Below, in pieces: positions 23,496-26,081 of a stretch of 26,081 nt of DNA. The DNA is from Cellvibrio sp. (lineage in GTDB: Bacteria; Pseudomonadota; Gammaproteobacteria; Pseudomonadales; Cellvibrionaceae). The notes under the pieces were generated by a model. The model was given only the letters and a program-made list of their open reading frames with translations, was not told the DNA's origin and ran no database searches. A program made the position numbers and the translations under genes. Location of the stretch: the NCBI GenBank assembly GCA_021323495.1, contig JAJQJO010000004.1:1-26081 (forward strand). Reading direction: 5' to 3'. How positions within the stretch are numbered: position 1 is the first letter of the stretch; the number at the start of each line of letters is the position of its first letter.

Positions 23496-24350
23496 ATGTC
23501 CGATACTTCATTTGAAATACCACAAAAATTCGAACTCACTGTTACCCAAGCCGAACAGACTGCACTGGATTTATTAGCAGAAGGTACCGGGTTATCCAGG
23601 CAGCGTATTAAAGATGCGATGAATAAAGGTGCAGTCTGGTGGACACTGAAAGGCAAAACGCTACGTTTACGCCGCGCCACCAAGGTTCTACACAAAGGTT
23701 CCACGATCCAGTTTTATTACGACGAGCAAGTACTCGCGCGCAAACCTGAAAGTGCCAGCCTGATTTACGACGCCGGCGGATACAGTATCTGGTTCAAACC
23801 TGCCGGCATGCTCTCACAGGGTTCCCAATGGGGCGACCACTGTAGCATTTTACGGTGGGTTGAAGTGAATGGCCAACCCGATCAAGCGCAGCGGCAGCGG
23901 GAGTGTTTTTTAGTACATCGCCTGGACGCCGATGCGATGGGCTTAATCATCCTCGCGCACAACAGCCACAGCGCTGCAAAATTATCCGCCCTTTTCCAGG
24001 CGCGCGATATGCGCAAATTTTATCAAGCCTGGGTAGTCGGTGACTGTGATATACCCGCCACAGGTTTGACCCTGAATCAGGAACTGGAGGGGAAATCGGC
24101 TATTACCCATATCAAAAAAATTCGCGAAGAGAATAATAAAACCCTGGTGGATGTCCATATCGAAACCGGACGCAAGCACCAGATTCGCCGCCACCTCGCC
24201 AACATCGGCCATCCAATTGTCGGCGATAAACTCTACGGTACCAAGTCCAATTCAGGTTTGCAGTTATTGGCTTATCGATTAGAGTTTGTTTGCCCTGATA
24301 GCAAGCAACCGGTCATTGTAGAATTACCGCAGGAATTGCAGTTCAAATAA
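23496..24350 (+). CDS. RluA-family pseudouridine synthase
   Basis: The enzyme converts uridine to pseudouridine in rRNA or tRNA; which site is modified cannot be read here. The 284-residue product has an N-terminal S4-like region (LDLLAEGTGLSRQRIKDAMNKG) and a catalytic domain starting near IYDAGGYSIWFKPAGMLSQG. Catalytic D144 lies in HRLDADAMGLIILA, and the C-terminal motif is GRKHQIRRHLANIGHPIVGD followed by KLYG. The usual HRLDxxTSG is altered to HRLDADAMG, so it is a divergent subfamily rather than RluA, RluC or RluD proper. The start codon is only 29 bp from that of the divergent yaeQ, so promoters must overlap the neighbour's coding sequence. Confidence 0.9.
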   Translation: MSDTSFEIPQKFELTVTQAEQTALDLLAEGTGLSRQRIKDAMNKGAVWWTLKGKTLRLRRATKVLHKGSTIQFYYDEQVLARKPESASLIYDAGGYSIWFKPAGMLSQGSQWGDHCSILRWVEVNGQPDQAQRQRECFLVHRLDADAMGLIILAHNSHSAAKLSALFQARDMRKFYQAWVVGDCDIPATGLTLNQELEGKSAITHIKKIREENNKTLVDVHIETGRKHQIRRHLANIGHPIVGDKLYGTKSNSGLQLLAYRLEFVCPDSKQPVIVELPQELQFK

Positions 24351-24473
24351 CTGTGATTAAAAATAATAACGATAGGCGAATCCAAATCGGGGGGAGGGCC
24401 TGTCCTAGCAGCACCATCATTGGATAACCGGCCATTGCTCTGGCCGATCAATTCACCGGCATAAGGATCCTCC

Positions 24474-25733
24474 ATGACCGCTTCAGCACCTTTCATAGAC
24501 CCATTGCAAAAAATGGATCGGATAATCACCCTGGATGTCCTGCGTGGTTTCGCCCTTTTTGGAATTCTCTATGCGCATATGATTTTTTGGTATGCCGCTG
24601 GCCCACTCCCGCAAGAGACTTATCAGCTCTATAAAGATCCCGGGAGCGGTATTGCAATAGGGACTTACATGATTTTAATCCTCAGCAAGTTCTTTGCGAT
24701 CTTTTCATTTTTATTTGGTTTGAGTTTCTATATCCAGATTCAGGGGCTTATCAAACGCCATGAGCCGGTGATTACACGCTTTGGCTGGCGCTTGGCCATT
24801 TTGGGTGCGATTGGCTTGGTACATCATGCCTTCTGGCGCGCTGATATTTTATCGATCTACGTCCCGCTGGGATTTTTATTATTATTTTTGCGCAACCTCA
24901 GCAACAAAGCGTTGCTGATTATTGGAGCATTACTCGTCCTTAATATCCCCACCAAACTCGCCGAACTCATTTCGATTATCGTACGCGATAAATTAATGCT
25001 GCTTGATTTCGACCAAAAGGCAGCAGGTGCTGAATATTATGCAATCGCTAGTCAAGGCTCCTGGGGCGATATGGTCAAACACAATATCAATGCCATGGCT
25101 GATAAATACGTTTATCAAATCAATAGCGGAAGATTATTGATTACCTTTGGTTTCTTTTTGCTGGGGATGCTGGCTGGACGTATGCAATGGTTTGAAAACA
25201 TCGCGAGTCATATCAGCTTTTTCAGAACAGTTTTGAAAAAGAGTAGCTTGCTTCTCGTTATATCACTCGTGTTAGGTATTGCTCTGGGAATCACGGCATT
25301 CCTGTTGAAAATTGATATGGAAAAAACACCGGTTGCGGGCTGGTTTGGGGGTTTTATCCTGGAGTTTTTTAACCTTGGCCTGACGCTGATTTACATTACC
25401 GGGATCAGCCTGCTTATGCTCAAACCTAAATGGGAAAATTGGTTAACGCCGCTCGCCGCTGTCGGTAAAATGGCACTGACCAGCTATTTAATGCAAACCA
25501 TTATCGGTGTCTTTATTTTCTTTAATGTTGGATTAGGTTTATTCACCAAAACCTCGCCAGCTATGAATGCGCTTTTATGCTGCGTAATCTTTGGATTACA
25601 AATTTTATTCTGCCGCTGGTGGTTACAGTATTTCCATTACGGCCCTGTTGAATGGCTCTGGCGCTCGGCAACCGATTTCAAATGGCAACCACTCTACAAA
25701 CAAAACATGGACAGCAAGCTGCGCAATAATTAA
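24474..25733 (+). CDS. DUF418 family membrane protein (YeiB-like)
   Basis: This is a polytopic inner-membrane protein of 419 residues with about ten hydrophobic segments. The family opening RIITLDVLRGFALFGILYAH follows a 14-residue cytoplasmic lead. The C-terminal DUF418 part contains PLAAVGKMALTSYLMQTIIG and ends near YFHYGPVEWLWRSATDFKWQ. Function in the family is unknown; relatives are sometimes compared with acyltransferase-like membrane proteins. The ATG at 24474 has AAGGA 8 nt upstream. The 123-bp gap before it contains a small hairpin (CGGCCA/TGGCCG, 24429-24446). It is the last gene before a strong bidirectional terminator. Confidence 0.9.
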   Translation: MTASAPFIDPLQKMDRIITLDVLRGFALFGILYAHMIFWYAAGPLPQETYQLYKDPGSGIAIGTYMILILSKFFAIFSFLFGLSFYIQIQGLIKRHEPVITRFGWRLAILGAIGLVHHAFWRADILSIYVPLGFLLLFLRNLSNKALLIIGALLVLNIPTKLAELISIIVRDKLMLLDFDQKAAGAEYYAIASQGSWGDMVKHNINAMADKYVYQINSGRLLITFGFFLLGMLAGRMQWFENIASHISFFRTVLKKSSLLLVISLVLGIALGITAFLLKIDMEKTPVAGWFGGFILEFFNLGLTLIYITGISLLMLKPKWENWLTPLAAVGKMALTSYLMQTIIGVFIFFNVGLGLFTKTSPAMNALLCCVIFGLQILFCRWWLQYFHYGPVEWLWRSATDFKWQPLYKQNMDSKLRNN

Positions 25734-25765
25734 ATATCGTTTAATTATTCACCACAGACTTGAAT

Positions 25766-25805
25766 AAAAAAGCCCCACGGATTTTTCAATCGGTGGGGCT
25801 TTTTT
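25766..25805. terminator. Strong bidirectional terminator between DUF418 gene and chitinase gene
   Basis: A perfect 13-bp stem (AAAAAAGCCCCAC with GTGGGGCTTTTTT) is topped by a G-G mismatch and a further 4-bp stem (GATT/AATC). A and T runs on both flanks serve the two convergent genes. Confidence 0.95.
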
Positions 25806-25819
25806 CATTCAGCAACTAA

Positions 25820-26081
25820 TCAATTACATTGATTTTGTAGTGCACAAGCCTTGAGGCTGTTAGAGAAAGCATAACCGGTCAGGTAATCTTCATAGGTAGA
25901 CCAAGCCATAATGCCACGCAAGTCGGGATAGGTTTTTGCCGGTTTATAACCGCTACCGCAATCACCGGAACGCAAGCAACGCATTGCCGCTTTCACGACA
26001 GTCGGATTGGTATAACCACTACCTGCGGCAGTTGGTGAGGATGACGCAGGTAAACCAATAATAACTTTATTGGCTGGTAAA
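25820..26081 (-). CDS. GH18 chitinase, C-terminal end only
   Basis: The last 86 or so codons of a gene running in from the right edge end at TGA 25820-25822. The reading begins LPANKVIIGLPASSSP and contains SGYTNPTVVKAAMRCLRSG and YPDLRGIMAWSTYEDYLTG, then ends CALQNQCN. The KVIIGLPAS strand and the GIMAWS strand match the last barrel strands of family 18 chitinases. The catalytic DxxDxDxE motif, the signal peptide and any carbohydrate-binding modules lie outside the window. Four cysteines in this tail suggest disulfides in a secreted protein. No binding module follows the catalytic domain. Confidence 0.82.
   Translation of the reverse strand, partial: LPANKVIIGLPASSSPTAAGSGYTNPTVVKAAMRCLRSGDCGSGYKPAKTYPDLRGIMAWSTYEDYLTGYAFSNSLKACALQNQCN

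Noticed and set aside
1..26081. CRISPR arrays, insertion sequences or defence systems
   Set aside because: No spaced direct repeats, transposase-like proteins or recognised defence proteins were seen; gene content is mostly housekeeping.

Overview
The window looks like chromosomal core sequence of a gammaproteobacterium, most like the Cellvibrio group. The gene neighbourhoods are gammaproteobacterial: queA-tgt-secD-secF, lptF-lptG divergent from pepA-holC, and CnoX and YaeQ proteins close in sequence to the E. coli ones. A GH18 chitinase at the right edge fits a polysaccharide degrader. The genus is an inference from memory of protein families, not a database result. I see no insertion sequence, prophage, CRISPR array or other sign of recent transfer.

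Layout, left to right. Positions 1-3075 (minus strand) hold an RND multidrug efflux pair: a lipoprotein adaptor, then the AcrB/MexB-type pump, which runs off the left edge. A perfect 24-bp palindrome upstream looks like a repressor operator. Positions 3318-5327 (minus) encode a PAS-PAS hybrid histidine kinase with a C-terminal receiver. Positions 5471-10964 (minus) carry queA, tgt, secD and secF, covering queuosine tRNA modification and the Sec accessory motor; yajC, usually between tgt and secD, is absent. A tRNA-Leu(CAA) with its own promoter and terminator follows at 11227-11312 (plus). Positions 11667-13054 (plus) hold a class III cyclase-like/FHA protein overlapping an RDD membrane protein.

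Positions 13060-15211 (minus) are lptG and lptF, the LPS export permeases. Divergent from them on the plus strand are pepA, holC and an unrecognised acidic protein. A SetA/SetB-like sugar efflux transporter (18161-19432, minus) converges on that acidic protein at a shared hairpin terminator. A small unknown protein and the ribosome-assembly GTPase RbgA/YlqF (19557-20836, plus) come next. Then, on the minus strand, come a DUF4380-type lipoprotein, the thioredoxin-TPR chaperone CnoX, and YaeQ. On the plus strand are an RluA-family pseudouridine synthase and a DUF418 membrane protein. A bidirectional terminator separates the latter from the 3' end of a chitinase gene (minus).

Most genes serve envelope biogenesis and translation (Sec, Lpt, RND efflux, tRNA and rRNA modification, ribosome assembly). 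I found no clear new multi-gene system. The items best worth a second look are the cyclase-like/FHA/RDD pair, in which the cyclase domain lacks the conserved transition-state arginine; the orphan palindromic operator; the missing yajC together with an enlarged SecF periplasmic domain; and two small genes of unknown function.
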